Positions 24,811-34,026 are shown, counted from the first letter of the stretch. The stretch: DNA of 64,000 bases from Betaproteobacteria bacterium (GCA_013298765.1 JAAFJA010000005.1:186001-250000), one strand, 5' to 3'. A program made the numbers and translations. The notes: a model not told the origin generated them from the sequence alone.

Positions 24811-25257
24811 ATGCGCGCTCACCCTCTTGCTGCCCCCATCGGCTGCACCAACTACAAGTTGCGATCACTACTGCGTCGAGTGTCAGTCGTCTACGAGCGT
24901 GAGATGGCGTCGACAGGTCTCAAAACGACCCAGTATTCCCTCTTAACTCACATCGAGAAACTCGCACCGATCACGCAAGCCGCGCTCGCCATCGAAATGG
25001 GTATGGATTCGTCAACGCTGTCGAGAAACCTCAAATCGCTCGTGGCATCGGGCTGGGTGGCCATTGAATCTGGCAATGATGCGCGAAGCCATACGCTGTC
25101 GCTTACAAAGGCGGGCGTCGCGAAACGAGCCGAAGCGAAGCGGGCATGGAAGCGTGCGCAGCTCGCGCTCAACGCACGCTTGGGTGTTGCAACCGTTGCT
25201 TACTTGCACGATGTGATCGATCAGATAAACAGCGTTTTACTGGAGCAAGCAGCGTGA
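24811..25257 (+). CDS. MarR-family transcriptional regulator
   Basis: This 148-residue winged-helix regulator contains TQYSLLTHIEKLAPITQAAL, the recognition-helix region MDSSTLSRNLKSLVASGWVA and the wing SGNDARSHTLSLTKAG. It is divergently transcribed from a thioesterase and overlaps the start of an MFS transporter gene by 4 bp (GTGA). It probably represses both through the inverted repeat at 24769-24801 and responds to a phenolic or acyl ligand. Confidence 0.92.
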   Translation: MRAHPLAAPIGCTNYKLRSLLRRVSVVYEREMASTGLKTTQYSLLTHIEKLAPITQAALAIEMGMDSSTLSRNLKSLVASGWVAIESGNDARSHTLSLTKAGVAKRAEAKRAWKRAQLALNARLGVATVAYLHDVIDQINSVLLEQAA

Positions 25258-26459
25258 AACCATTTCCCGTGTGGCTCGTTTTGTTGGCTGCCGCGGGCAC
25301 CTTCGCACTCGCGATGGGTTCTAGGCAAACAATGGGGCTTTTCATCCCGAGCATCGATTCTGCAAGTGGGCTCGGCATCGCAAACATCAGCCTCGCGTTC
25401 GCGTTTGGACAGCTTTGGTGGGGACTCACGCAACCGTTTGCGGGCGCGTTTGCTGATCGCATTGGTGCTGGGCGCGTGCTCCTAGTTGGCCTGCTACTTG
25501 TCGCGCTTGGGACATTTATCACGCCGTACATGACTACAACGCTCGGCTTGATCTTTGCCATTGGTGTTCTCGCAGCGGGTGGCGCTGGCATTGCTGGCCC
25601 ATCGGTGTTGATGGCGGCGACCACTCGGTTGGTTCCTGCAGAGACGCGGGGATTCGCCACAGGTGTGGTGAATGCTGGTGGCTCGTTCGGGCAGTTTTTG
25701 ATGGCGCCTCTTGCTGTTGCGCTGACGGCGTCTTTTGGATGGGTGAGTTCGATGCAGGCTATCGGCTTGCTCGTGCTGCTCGCTTTGCCAGCGGCGTTAG
25801 TCTTGTGGGCTCGTCCGCTGAACGCCGAGACGACCCCCGCAGCACCGCGGCTGTCTGCGCGGGAAGCGACGCAACGCGCTTTTGCGGATCGCAGCTACCT
25901 ATTGCTGTGTGCTGGATTCTTCGTTTGCGGATTCCACGTCGCTTTTCTCGCGACACATTTGCCCAATGTAGTCGCGAGCTGCGGATTGCCGCCTTCGGTG
26001 AGCGGATGGGCACTCGCAATTCTCGGCTTGTTCAACATCATCGGCAGCCTAGCGATGGGATGGGCGGTTGGCCGTTGGCGAATGAAGTCGCTCTTGTCGC
26101 TGATCTATGCGTCGCGCGCGGTCGCCGTATTGATCTTTCTCGCAGCGCCCAAAACCGCGACCGTGATGCTCATCTTTGCTGCATTCACGGGGCTCACGTT
26201 CTTATCGACAGTACCGCCCACCGCAGGCTTGGTCGCGAAGTTCTTCGGCCCTGCAAACATGGCAATGCTCTTCGGAATCGTAATGCTTTCGCACCAGATC
26301 GGCGGATTTCTCGGTGCCTGGCTCGGCGGCAAACTGTTTGTAATGACTGGCAGCTACGACACCGTTTGGGTGATCGACGCGCTGCTCGCGATCGCCGCAG
26401 CGTTGATTCACCTGCCGATCAAGGAGGCGCGGCTCGCGCCGCGCTTAAAAGCGGCGTAG
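25254..26459 (+). CDS. MFS transporter
   Basis: The protein has 401 residues from GTG 25254, overlapping the marR stop. Twelve membrane helices are predicted, with the MFS loop motif in FADRIGAGRVLLVG and PAETRGFATGVVNAGGSFGQ. The pattern is that of OFA/monocarboxylate-type MFS carriers. It is coregulated with MarR, so it probably exports or imports the MarR ligand. The long ORF starting at 25146 reads through marR out of frame and is not used. Confidence 0.9.
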   Translation: MKPFPVWLVLLAAAGTFALAMGSRQTMGLFIPSIDSASGLGIANISLAFAFGQLWWGLTQPFAGAFADRIGAGRVLLVGLLLVALGTFITPYMTTTLGLIFAIGVLAAGGAGIAGPSVLMAATTRLVPAETRGFATGVVNAGGSFGQFLMAPLAVALTASFGWVSSMQAIGLLVLLALPAALVLWARPLNAETTPAAPRLSAREATQRAFADRSYLLLCAGFFVCGFHVAFLATHLPNVVASCGLPPSVSGWALAILGLFNIIGSLAMGWAVGRWRMKSLLSLIYASRAVAVLIFLAAPKTATVMLIFAAFTGLTFLSTVPPTAGLVAKFFGPANMAMLFGIVMLSHQIGGFLGAWLGGKLFVMTGSYDTVWVIDALLAIAAALIHLPIKEARLAPRLKAA

Positions 26460-26463
26460 CGCG

Positions 26464-27246
26464 TTACTCCATCTCCGCTTTGGCCGCCTCGATGTCGAGG
26501 CATTCCATTGCGTCAGCCGGCGTCATCGCGGCAGCTTCGCCGTATAGCTTCTCCACATCCTTCATCTTTTTGTCACCAAAAAGCTTGTAGAGGCCATCGG
26601 CCATCTCGGTTCGAGCGATCGCGGAATCGGGATTGAGTTTGAGCGCCTTTTCATACATCTCGACGGCGGTTTCCTTGCTCACGCCGTAAGTCATCTTGCC
26701 GATCATCGCGCCGACCTTTTCGATGACTTCGGCGTTAAATGTGCCAAGCGCGATGTGCGCATCAGCATGTTTCGCATCCAACTTGATCGCGGTTTCGAGT
26801 GATGTACGAACTTTGCCGCCAATCCCTTGCGTGAGTGCTTTGGCAACGCCGATCAACTGCCCGTAGCGGCCGAGCGCATAGGCATGCCAGTAAAAGGCGT
26901 TGGCGTTTTTCTTCTGCGCTGTTTGCAACTCCTCACAGCGCGCCGCGATTTCTTCGTACGCCTTTTGCTTCTTCGCGTCGCTGGTTTCGAGATAGTTGTT
27001 GTAGATGCACGCGGCTTTATTCGCGGCGTTGTAGCCGTCTAAGCCAGCGGCGATCCCCGTGTCAAATGCACCCTGAAAATCGCCCGCATGAAACAGGCGC
27101 CACGCTTCTTCAACCGCTTTGTTGGTTGGGAATGCCTCGGCATCGCCTTCGTGGAGGCGCGCCCAGTTTTTCTTGAGTGAAGCGCCTTCGTAGACGAATT
27201 CACTATTGTCGTGTGGAAATGCGGCCCAGCCGCCTTTTTTTGCCAT
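26464..27246 (-). CDS. TPR-like repeat protein
   Basis: This 260-residue protein has helical repeats: KAVEEAWRLFHAGDFQGAFD, KAACIYNNYLET, AHIALGTFNAEVIEKVGAM and EMYEKALKLNPDSAIARTEM, the last a good TPR. There is no signal peptide. It is probably a cytoplasmic scaffold of a family conserved in Betaproteobacteria; its partner is unknown. It converges on the MFS gene with a 4-bp gap. Confidence 0.8.
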   Translation of the reverse strand: MAKKGGWAAFPHDNSEFVYEGASLKKNWARLHEGDAEAFPTNKAVEEAWRLFHAGDFQGAFDTGIAAGLDGYNAANKAACIYNNYLETSDAKKQKAYEEIAARCEELQTAQKKNANAFYWHAYALGRYGQLIGVAKALTQGIGGKVRTSLETAIKLDAKHADAHIALGTFNAEVIEKVGAMIGKMTYGVSKETAVEMYEKALKLNPDSAIARTEMADGLYKLFGDKKMKDVEKLYGEAAAMTPADAMECLDIEAAKAEME

Positions 27247-27380
27247 GATTTATCTTCTCCGAAGAAGTACGAAAGACGAGGAACGAGGAACGAGTGACGA
27301 GGCGTTGCTGCGTCGCATCCAGCAAAAACACAACGCAGACTCGCGCGAACTTGCAACGCGGCTTCGACATTCGTCAGTGT

Positions 27381-28022
27381 TTAACGATACTCACCTGCGA
27401 GTTTCTCGAATAGCAAACGCGCATCGCCCGTGAGATACGGCGCGATCATTGCCATCACTTGGAAAACGCCTTGCCCCATCGCTTTGGCTTCATCCAAATT
27501 GCGGGGGTTCATCACGTAGGAGTAGGAATGCCAGTAGGTTGCCGTCAGTACAACATTCACCGCGACTGCTGTGATTTCACCCTTGCTCGCGTTTAGCTGA
27601 CCTGTATCTTTCAGGTCTTGCATCATTCGCTCGGCGCTTTTAGCGGCGTTTTGCAGGATCGATTTGAAGTGCGTTTCGATCACACGATTTTTTGACAGCA
27701 GGTCGTTCAAGTCGCGATAGATGAAGCGGTATTTCCAGATTTTTTCGAAGACCAGATGGAGCCAAAACCACGCGTCTTCCACATTCGCTTTGCGATCTTT
27801 CTGCATCGCAAAGAGCTCATCCATCTCGCGCTCGAACTGACCGAAGATCTTGGTGACGATCTCGTCTTTGCTTCGGTAGTGGTAATAAAGATTGCCCGGC
27901 GAGATGTTCATCTCATCGGCGATCGCGTTGGTGGTGACGTTCGGCTCGCCAAAGGAATTGAACATCGCGAGCGAGACTTCGAGAATGCGCTCTTTAGTGC
28001 GGCGCGGCGCTTTGCGTTCCAT
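27381..28022 (-). CDS. TetR/AcrR-family transcriptional regulator
   Basis: This 213-residue protein has an N-terminal TetR HTH (TKERILEVSLAMFNSFGEPN, TTNAIADEMNISPGNLYYHY, RSKDEIV). The large helical C-terminal domain (FWLHLVFEKIWKYRFIYRDL) is of the TetR subgroup seen with fatty acid or PHA genes. It has a roughly 400-bp AT-rich region upstream and no obvious divergent target except the DUF456 gene. Confidence 0.9.
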   Translation of the reverse strand: MERKAPRRTKERILEVSLAMFNSFGEPNVTTNAIADEMNISPGNLYYHYRSKDEIVTKIFGQFEREMDELFAMQKDRKANVEDAWFWLHLVFEKIWKYRFIYRDLNDLLSKNRVIETHFKSILQNAAKSAERMMQDLKDTGQLNASKGEITAVAVNVVLTATYWHSYSYVMNPRNLDEAKAMGQGVFQVMAMIAPYLTGDARLLFEKLAGEYR

Positions 28023-28450
28023 GCCCTAATGCCTCCTTAAGACTTTTCAACACGTTTTCGACGATTCTCGCTGAAGGGCGCGATTGCAGCAAGGAGATTA
28101 GAGTAGTAGTTTCATCTATAAACGTTCAGAAGCCAAAATGCATAGTTAGAATACGTAAAATAATATAAAGCAAAACATGTAAATAATTTGCTTACACCCA
28201 AATAAATAGGGCGCGTAAGAGGCGAAGGTAATTTTGAGTGCTTAGTTCCGAGTTCTGCAACGGCGTCTTGTGTTGCGACGGCTACCCCCCAATTACGCGA
28301 CTAATTGCTTTTGAATGACACCCCCACTTCTCGCTGCGCTCACTGAGGCTATCGACGCTACACGAACGATATTGCGCGTCGGCCACACATCGCGCAAGCG
28401 ACTCCACTCGTCGCAAACTGAGACCCACAGAGGCCAGAAAAGGAAACACA
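28023..28450. other. 428-bp intergenic region, AT-rich, promoter-like
   Basis: Region between tetR and the DUF456 gene. Bases 28080-28215 are clearly AT-richer than the surroundings (TAAAATAATATAAAGC at about 28155), which suits divergent promoters and possible TetR sites. I see no credible ORF, RNA gene or clean palindrome. Confidence 0.4.
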
Positions 28451-28936
28451 ATGGATGCCACTGCAGGTTTATGGATACTCGCCATCGCGCTGATGGCTGT
28501 GGGTTTGATCGGAACCGTCTTGCCAGCGCTGCCAGGCGTGATCCTAGTGCTGGCGGGCGTCATCGTAGGTGCGTGGATTGATGATTTCACGCGGGTGCCG
28601 GGCTGGGTCGTCGGCCTGCTCGTCGTGATTGCGGTGATCGCTTGGGTAACGGACTACGCCGCTACGGTGCTTGGTGCGAAGAAGGCGGGCGCAAGCAAGC
28701 TCGCATTGATTGGGGCGGCGGTTGGCACGGTGCTCGGCCTGCTCATGGGCTTGGTGGGTGTGCTCTTCATGCCGCTCGTGGGCGCAGCCGTTGGGCAATA
28801 TTTAAGCGAAAAGAATTCGAAGAACGCTGCGAAGGTCGGTATCGCTACCTGGATTGGTTTACTCGTCGGCACGGTCGTCAAGCTGGCCCTAGTGTTCGCG
28901 ATGCTCGGCATCTTTTGGGTCGCGTATCTTTGGTGA
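28451..28936 (+). CDS. DUF456 family membrane protein
   Basis: This 161-residue protein has five or so hydrophobic helices. DUF456 signatures are GTVLPALPGVILVLAGVI, AWVTDYAATVLGAKKAGASK, LLMGLVGVLFMPLVGAAVGQ and AAKVGIATWIGLLVGTVVKL. The glycine-zipper-rich membrane protein is of unknown function. AAGGA precedes the ATG by about 8 nt. Confidence 0.9.
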   Translation: MDATAGLWILAIALMAVGLIGTVLPALPGVILVLAGVIVGAWIDDFTRVPGWVVGLLVVIAVIAWVTDYAATVLGAKKAGASKLALIGAAVGTVLGLLMGLVGVLFMPLVGAAVGQYLSEKNSKNAAKVGIATWIGLLVGTVVKLALVFAMLGIFWVAYLW

Positions 28937-28984
28937 ACAATCGGCGCGCAAACTAACCCAATCCGCTCGTACGAGAAGGGGCGT

Positions 28985-29014
28985 AAAAAAAGCGATTCAA
29001 CTGAACCGCTTTTC
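28985..29014. terminator. bidirectional rho-independent terminator
   Basis: Poly-A, a GCGATTCA / TGAACCGC stem with one mismatch, then a T-rich run, between the convergent DUF456 and bactofilin-like genes. Confidence 0.75.
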
Positions 29015-29055
29015 TTGAGGATTGGCGCGAGATCACGCCTTGCGAGGAGCTGGGG

Positions 29056-29694
29056 TTAAGCGGCTTGTTTGCGCAAAGTCATCGACATCATGGTTGATGG
29101 GAAAGCTTCCACCCACGCATCATCGGCTTCATTTTTAACCCAATCGGGCTGCGGATTGGCTACGCGTTTCACGTCGCCTTCTAGCTTGACGCCGTCGGCA
29201 ATCATGTATTTCAGTGCGCGGAATTTGCCTCGGGCCACGCCGGTTTTAGTCACCGTCATCGTGCCATGAACTTGCAAGGTGCCGTCGAATTCGCCATGCA
29301 CTTCAGCGTGGCCAACTCGTGCGATGCTTTTCACTTTTGCGCCCTTCTCGATGATCAGCTTTTGCGCGAAGATGGGGGCATCGAGCGTCCCGAACACTCG
29401 TAATACGCGGCACTGAATGATGTCGGCGCTTACGAGTTGAGCGTTAAGGCCCACGGTGAGCTCGCCGTTGAGGCACGAAGCCGCGTTTGAACTTTCCTTT
29501 TCAGGGCGGGCCATAAACGCCTCGACATTCGCCCACTCTTGCGCACTCAGCGCCACCGAGTAATCGCGTGCTTTGCGTTTCTCGTTGCTCGGCGGCGCTG
29601 TCTCTGCGTGCGTTGGTTCGTCTTGTAGGCTGGGTTTTGCTCCACCACGAATAGCGGCGATCTTCTTTACGAACCAATCGTCGATCATGCCCAT
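29056..29694 (-). CDS. bactofilin-like polymer-forming protein
   Basis: The protein has about 212 residues from the ATG at 29694 (a second ATG at 29688, 9 nt after GAAGG, is equally good). Residues about 90-175 form a bactofilin right-handed beta-helix pattern: CLNGELTVGLNAQLVSADII, VRVFGTLDAP-like turns, ARVGHAEVHGEFDGTLQVHG. Bactofilins polymerise on the inner membrane and position wall or polarity proteins. The N-terminal region (1-70) is disordered and charged. Confidence 0.75.
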   Translation of the reverse strand: MGMIDDWFVKKIAAIRGGAKPSLQDEPTHAETAPPSNEKRKARDYSVALSAQEWANVEAFMARPEKESSNAASCLNGELTVGLNAQLVSADIIQCRVLRVFGTLDAPIFAQKLIIEKGAKVKSIARVGHAEVHGEFDGTLQVHGTMTVTKTGVARGKFRALKYMIADGVKLEGDVKRVANPQPDWVKNEADDAWVEAFPSTMMSMTLRKQAA

Positions 29695-30189
29695 TTGCCT
29701 TCCCCTCGGTCTCTCACCTGATACGCCTACTAGGCAACCCGCGTGCCAGGGCAAAAAGCGTGTCTAACGCGGCTTCTGGGGGAGGAAATCGAGTAGCCAG
29801 TGCCAATTTTTGTCAAACGACCGCGCAGATTTGTCGCGCTGACTCGTGTGTGCGTGGCCGGGAAAGGCTGCGCTATGACGACGGCATCATGAGCCAAGCG
29901 TGCTGACACGTAGAGGATTAGGAAACCGCCGAATAAGTCTCTCGCGTCCGAAGGCAGACGTGCCGACACACAGTAAGCATGGGCGGTTTTGGGTAATCTG
30001 GTGCGCTGAAATGTCTCAACAGAGCCCCGCGATGCCTCGAAATTGCAACGCTAAAAGCGCTGCACAACGACTGCGAGCCCGTAATACATCGTCAAAATTT
30101 CGCCAAAAATCCTCACGTGCCCGCGTACGCTTCGGTATTTTCCCGAACTTTTTCCTCGTCTGGCGGGCTCTCGCTACGTTGTGCTGAGG

Positions 30190-30257
30190 CATGAAGCGCT
30201 AGCTCATCCCAATCCGCCGCGCGATGAATCGCGGAGATTTATGCAGCGTCTCCTCAG
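30190..30257. repeat. decayed single arm of the 16.8-kb MITE family
   Basis: Read on the - strand from 30254, GGAGACGCTG(C)A-TAAATC then CCGCG and CGGATTG-GA--GAG follows the right arm of the element at 16803-16971 with a few changes and one insertion. It lacks the second full arm. CTGAGG/CCTCAG occur at the ends (30185, 30257). Confidence 0.5.
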
Positions 30258-30307
30258 TTTTCTAGTGATGCGGTCTTAAAAGCTCGGCTCCGCTGCCGCA
30301 AATGAAA

Positions 30308-30330
30308 ACGCCCGCATTGCGCGGGCGTTT
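30308..30330 (-). terminator. rho-independent terminator of the lipoprotein gene
   Basis: AACGCCCGC / GCGGGCGTT perfect 9-bp stem with a short T-run on the - strand, 18 bp beyond the stop of the lipoprotein gene. Confidence 0.85.
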
Positions 30331-30347
30331 CTCGAACCGAAGAAAGA

Positions 30348-31400
30348 TTATTTCGCGAGTTCGTTCATCGTGGCTTGATCGAGTTGGCCGGTAATGCTAA
30401 GGCGACGATCACGTTGGAATGCGCGCAGCTGTTCCACTGTACGGCGACCCATCTGACCATCGGCGGTGCCCACGGCGTAACCCAATTGATTGAGTTTATT
30501 TTGCGCGTCACGTACCGACATTGTTCCGCCGCCGGCACCTGCTGCCGAGCTCTGCGCGACAGGCGCACCGTTCGGTTGCGAAGAGCCCTCAACGGCAAGA
30601 CGACCACCGGTGCCCATGCCACGGTCACCCATGGATTGCGGCGAGTAGTTTTTCACTGCATTAATGATGTTGTTATAGGCGTCGGTGAAGGCAGCAGTCA
30701 CTACTTTGCCTTGCGGCGTGTTGGTGTACCCGCCCGCACCGCCGAAGCCCGATGAGCCTACGAGAATCGCGCCAAGATTGAAGTCGGTGTTAGAGGACGA
30801 GCCTTCTGCAGCTGCGACTTGCACGCCCGAGCGGTTATCGACGAGCGTGAGCATCACTGCCGCTTCGTTGGTTTGGATACCGCCGGCGATGGCACCCAGC
30901 GCGCCGAGACGACCACCGAATCCGCCGAGTGCCGCACCGAGCCCGCTCGTGCCACGTGCGCTCATGAGCACTTCTGGTGTAAGCGAGTAGTCGGCAGACA
31001 CCATTTGGCCCTTGCCGAAATTCGAGTTTTGACGAAGCTCGCCTGAGTTTTGCAGCGCGCGCTCTTGCTGCATGTTGGCCATGGCGCGACCGCGCTCGAC
31101 CACGATGAAGCAGTTTGATTGCTGAATGAGCAAGCGAAGCACCGGCGACGTCGCGCCAAGGCGATATTTGTCGAGGTACGCACGATACCAATCGAGGCTG
31201 GTATCTTCGACCAGAGCAATGGTGCCCGCTGGACGGTCACACCGTCCGAGCTTTGAATTGACATTCTGCGCTGCCGCGCCGCCAGCCGAACCTGTCGCCG
31301 TGGTCTTCGCGCTCTCAGAGCCCATCTTCGGTGCCGAGGCTTCGCACCCGACCAAAGCCACCGCTGCTGCGACGAGGCCCATTGTTAGCAATTTAGACAT
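30348..31400 (-). CDS. CsgG/curli-type lipoprotein with peptidoglycan-binding domain
   Basis: This 350-residue protein has a lipobox (VAAAVALVGC, Cys about 19), so it is a lipoprotein. Residues about 50-255 resemble CsgG-like proteins (ALVEDTSLDWYRAYLDKY, NCFIVVERGRAMANMQQERA, SADYSLTPEVLMS). Residues about 295-350 are a PG_binding_1 domain (VRDAQNKLNQLGYAVGTADG, QLRAFQRDRRLSITG). The combination suggests an envelope secretion or stress-sensing component tethered to the wall. GGAG lies 9 nt before the ATG, and a terminator follows. Confidence 0.85.
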   Translation of the reverse strand: MSKLLTMGLVAAAVALVGCEASAPKMGSESAKTTATGSAGGAAAQNVNSKLGRCDRPAGTIALVEDTSLDWYRAYLDKYRLGATSPVLRLLIQQSNCFIVVERGRAMANMQQERALQNSGELRQNSNFGKGQMVSADYSLTPEVLMSARGTSGLGAALGGFGGRLGALGAIAGGIQTNEAAVMLTLVDNRSGVQVAAAEGSSSNTDFNLGAILVGSSGFGGAGGYTNTPQGKVVTAAFTDAYNNIINAVKNYSPQSMGDRGMGTGGRLAVEGSSQPNGAPVAQSSAAGAGGGTMSVRDAQNKLNQLGYAVGTADGQMGRRTVEQLRAFQRDRRLSITGQLDQATMNELAK

Positions 31401-31669
31401 CTATTGAATCTCCTAATGATTAGCTGGCTTGCCCGCTCGTCTCAAAAGACGTAGCTTCTTTGGCTTTTGCGTCATCCTGCCGATAAAAGCGGAAGTCTTC
31501 CGCGAACGGTTCATGCGACGCGCTGCCGAAATACCCAAAGCAATTCGCGAGTGACAAAAACGTCGCATGCACCCGTCATGAGTCGCAATAATAGTGGTTT
31601 TGGTTCAATGACGCGCCGAATGCTTTGAGCCCAAATGCGGCTTAGGCTGAGACTTCGCGAATAGTTTTC

Positions 31670-32407
31670 ATGCAACCGTTTTCACTGCGCCTGGTGCGCT
31701 TAGTCAGCAAGCTGCTGCAAGGCCTTTGGATTTCAGTCAACGGCTACCGGCGGGCACAGGGCGCTGCGCGCCACGAAATTGTTAGACGCTGGTCTCGCGA
31801 GTTACTCTCAATTGCCGATATTGACGTACGCGCTGTGGGGTTCCCGCAGCTAGGCCCGCAGCGACCGGTAACGCTCGTTGCAAACCACGTATCGTGGGTC
31901 GATATTTTCGCGCTCAACACCCAAAGAGCGTGTCATTTCATCGCGAAGGCTGAACTTCGTGACTGGCCGCTCGCGGGCAAGCTGCTCGACAACGTAGGAA
32001 CTATCTTTATTAACCGAAGTGATCGAAAAGAGACGCATCGGCTCGGCGAGGTGGTGCGCGAGATGATGACCAACGGCGAGACAGTTGCCGTGTTCCCCGA
32101 AGGCACCACGAGCCTCGGACGCGATGTTTTGAAATTTCACGCCTCGCTGCTCGAACCCGTGGTGCAGGCGGGCGGCGAAGTGTGGGTGGTGGCGATCCGC
32201 TACTTTCATGGCAGCGCGCGCAGCGATGCGGCAAGCTACATCGGCGATATGACCTTCATGCAAAGCCTGAAGCAGATTCATCGCGAGGGACCACTCACTG
32301 CAGAGCTTACTTTCGTGGGCGCGATCGATTGCGCAGGAAAAACGCGGCGCGAAGTGGCCAGTGAGGCGGAGGCGATGGTGCGTGGCTGTATAACGCAATC
32401 GCAGTAA
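31670..32407 (+). CDS. plsC: 1-acyl-glycerol-3-phosphate acyltransferase (PlsC family)
   Basis: This 245-residue protein has the acyltransferase motifs in order: NHVSWVD (block I, catalytic His-Asp), GTIFINRSDRK (block II), VAVFPEGTTS (block III) and a following hydrophobic strand. It acylates lysophosphatidate or a related lysolipid at the inner membrane. The family includes OlsA-like members, so the exact acceptor is not certain. Confidence 0.85.
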   Translation: MQPFSLRLVRLVSKLLQGLWISVNGYRRAQGAARHEIVRRWSRELLSIADIDVRAVGFPQLGPQRPVTLVANHVSWVDIFALNTQRACHFIAKAELRDWPLAGKLLDNVGTIFINRSDRKETHRLGEVVREMMTNGETVAVFPEGTTSLGRDVLKFHASLLEPVVQAGGEVWVVAIRYFHGSARSDAASYIGDMTFMQSLKQIHREGPLTAELTFVGAIDCAGKTRREVASEAEAMVRGCITQSQ

Positions 32408-32502
32408 GCATTGAGGCAAAGCGACTGAAACGATTTATCGCGACATTTAATTTATTCATCTCTAGCCCCAGTTGTGCTGGGACTAAGCGTAAAAAGCTGA
32501 AA

Positions 32503-33333
32503 TCAATCGCCGATGAGTGCGTGCGGCTGCCGACTCGGCACTTGGAAGATCGCACCGTCTTCAATTCGCTGCGCGGTAAGCGCGCCGCCCCACAGGCATC
32601 CACTGTCGAGCAAACTCACGTTCGGCATCAAGCGCAGTCCCTCGCTGGACCAGTGCCCCGCGATTACGGCGGAATCAGCAGAGCGGCGATTGGGCCAGCA
32701 AAACCACGCTTTTTGCCCCTCCTTGGCATGGGTTACATTGCGCTTTTCTTTGAACTCAATTTCTGAGAAAGCGCTGCAGAAGCGCAGCCGCGCCAGGGCG
32801 TTTACGATCACTCTCGCTCTGGCAACACCGGTCAGCGCGGGATGCCAAGTGTTCGGCTCGTTGCCGAATAGTGTCTCAAGAAAAGCCCGATAAGTCGGAC
32901 TACGGAGCGCGGTTTCGATCTCGCGCGCGAACGCAAGCGCGTCAGTGCGAGACCAAGCGGGCAAAAAGCCTGCGTGCACGATCAGTCGATCCTTTACTGG
33001 CAGCACGAGCGGTCGTTGGCGCAACCACGCAACGAGCTCGCTCGCGTCGGGTGCGTCAAGCACATCATCAAGGGTGTCGCCCGGATGCACTTTTGATAGC
33101 CCTTCATAGGCCATGATGAGGAAGAAATCATGGTTCCCGAGCACCGAATCTGCTGCGCCGACGAGATTCAGCGCGCGAACACGGCGAAGCACAGCCGCCG
33201 ATTTGGGCCCACGATTCACCAAATCGCCCACGAACAGAACACGATCTTTCTGCGGCTCGAACTGAATCAGCGCAAGAAGTTCTCCGAGCTCGTCGTCGCA
33301 GCCCTGAACATCACCGATTGCGTAGGTTGCCAT
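32503..33333 (-). CDS. apaH: symmetrical bis(5'-nucleosyl)-tetraphosphatase
   Basis: This 276-residue calcineurin-type phosphoesterase has the ApaH motifs: YAIGDVQGCDDEL, VLFVGDLVNRGPKS, SVLGNHDFFL, LIVHAGFLPAW and AVIAGHWSSEGL. It hydrolyses Ap4A to two ADP. It is 86 bp downstream of the cytochrome c gene on the same strand, with a terminator between. Confidence 0.94.
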   Translation of the reverse strand: MATYAIGDVQGCDDELGELLALIQFEPQKDRVLFVGDLVNRGPKSAAVLRRVRALNLVGAADSVLGNHDFFLIMAYEGLSKVHPGDTLDDVLDAPDASELVAWLRQRPLVLPVKDRLIVHAGFLPAWSRTDALAFAREIETALRSPTYRAFLETLFGNEPNTWHPALTGVARARVIVNALARLRFCSAFSEIEFKEKRNVTHAKEGQKAWFCWPNRRSADSAVIAGHWSSEGLRLMPNVSLLDSGCLWGGALTAQRIEDGAIFQVPSRQPHALIGD

Positions 33334-33371
33334 AAGGCTCCATTGTGTCGAGTTCCGTGACTGCGAGAAAC

Positions 33372-33397
33372 AAAAAACGCGCCCGAGGCGCGTTTTT
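33372..33397 (-). terminator. terminator after the cytochrome c gene
   Basis: A6 CGCGCC / GGCGCG T5 hairpin, about 20 bp beyond the cytochrome stop codon; it works in principle in both directions. Confidence 0.85.
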
Positions 33398-33419
33398 ATG
33401 AAGTAGTCATCAACCGACG

Positions 33420-33914
33420 TTACTTTACTTTCGCGACCTGGTAGTCAACTGCAGCCTTCACTTCATCATCGCTCAGTTGCGACTGACCGCCCTTTGCGGG
33501 CATCGTTTTGAAGCCCTTGATGGCGTGGTCGTACAACACGTTCACGCCTTGTGCGACGCGGGCAGCCCAAGCGCCTTTGTCTCCTGTTTTCGGCGCACCG
33601 GCAATGCCTGCGCCATGACACGCGGTGCAAGCGAGCTGGTAAACCTCTTCACCGCTTTTAGGTTTTGCTGGCGCTGCGGCGACCGCGGCAACCGGGGCAG
33701 GCGGCGGCGCAGCGCCATCTAGCTTCGTGAGCTGGCCGACCGGACGGATGCGATCTTCAACCGATTGCTTCGATTCAGCGGGGTCTACGCGTTTGTTACC
33801 CGTCACCAACTGTGCGCCCAAAAAAGCGATGCCAATGGGCACCACCAGTGCGACCACCGAGACGATGATCAGCTGTTTGGGAGTCTTAATGAGATTGCCG
33901 TGTTCTTCGCTCAT
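33420..33914 (-). CDS. membrane-anchored cytochrome c5-family protein
   Basis: This 164-residue protein has an N-terminal transmembrane anchor (about 15-37: LIIVSVVALVVPIGIAFLGA), an Ala/Pro linker, then a class I cytochrome c domain with CTACHG (C96, C99, H100) and a distal Met in KTMPAKGG. It is a periplasmic electron carrier of the cytochrome c5 type. It lies divergent from tRNA-Arg. Confidence 0.92.
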   Translation of the reverse strand: MSEEHGNLIKTPKQLIIVSVVALVVPIGIAFLGAQLVTGNKRVDPAESKQSVEDRIRPVGQLTKLDGAAPPPAPVAAVAAAPAKPKSGEEVYQLACTACHGAGIAGAPKTGDKGAWAARVAQGVNVLYDHAIKGFKTMPAKGGQSQLSDDEVKAAVDYQVAKVK

Positions 33915-34026
33915 GGCTCAAATGTTGTTTTAGATTCGTGCGCGAATCGACTGCCGCGCCCGTAAAAGCTAACTTCGAATTATATCGGCGCGTCTCCATT
34001 TCCACGAAAGCTCAGGCCTGGACTTT

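Larger units (their letters stand above)
29695..30347. other. about 650-bp intergenic region
   Basis: Between the bactofilin-like gene and the convergent end of the lipoprotein gene. The short ORFs on both strands (for example 29730-29969 and 29900-30187) lack coding character and good ribosome binding sites. The only structures I see are the decayed repeat arm (30190-30257) and the terminator (30308-30330). Confidence 0.4.

Noticed and set aside
25146-25253. Upstream extension of the MFS gene
   Set aside because: It lies within the marR coding sequence in another frame; the GTG at 25254 overlapping the marR stop is the natural coupled start.
25739-26590. 283-codon + strand ORF inside and beyond the MFS gene
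   Set aside because: Arg/Ser-rich out-of-frame shadow of the MFS gene, with no start signal; the MFS frame has clear membrane helices.
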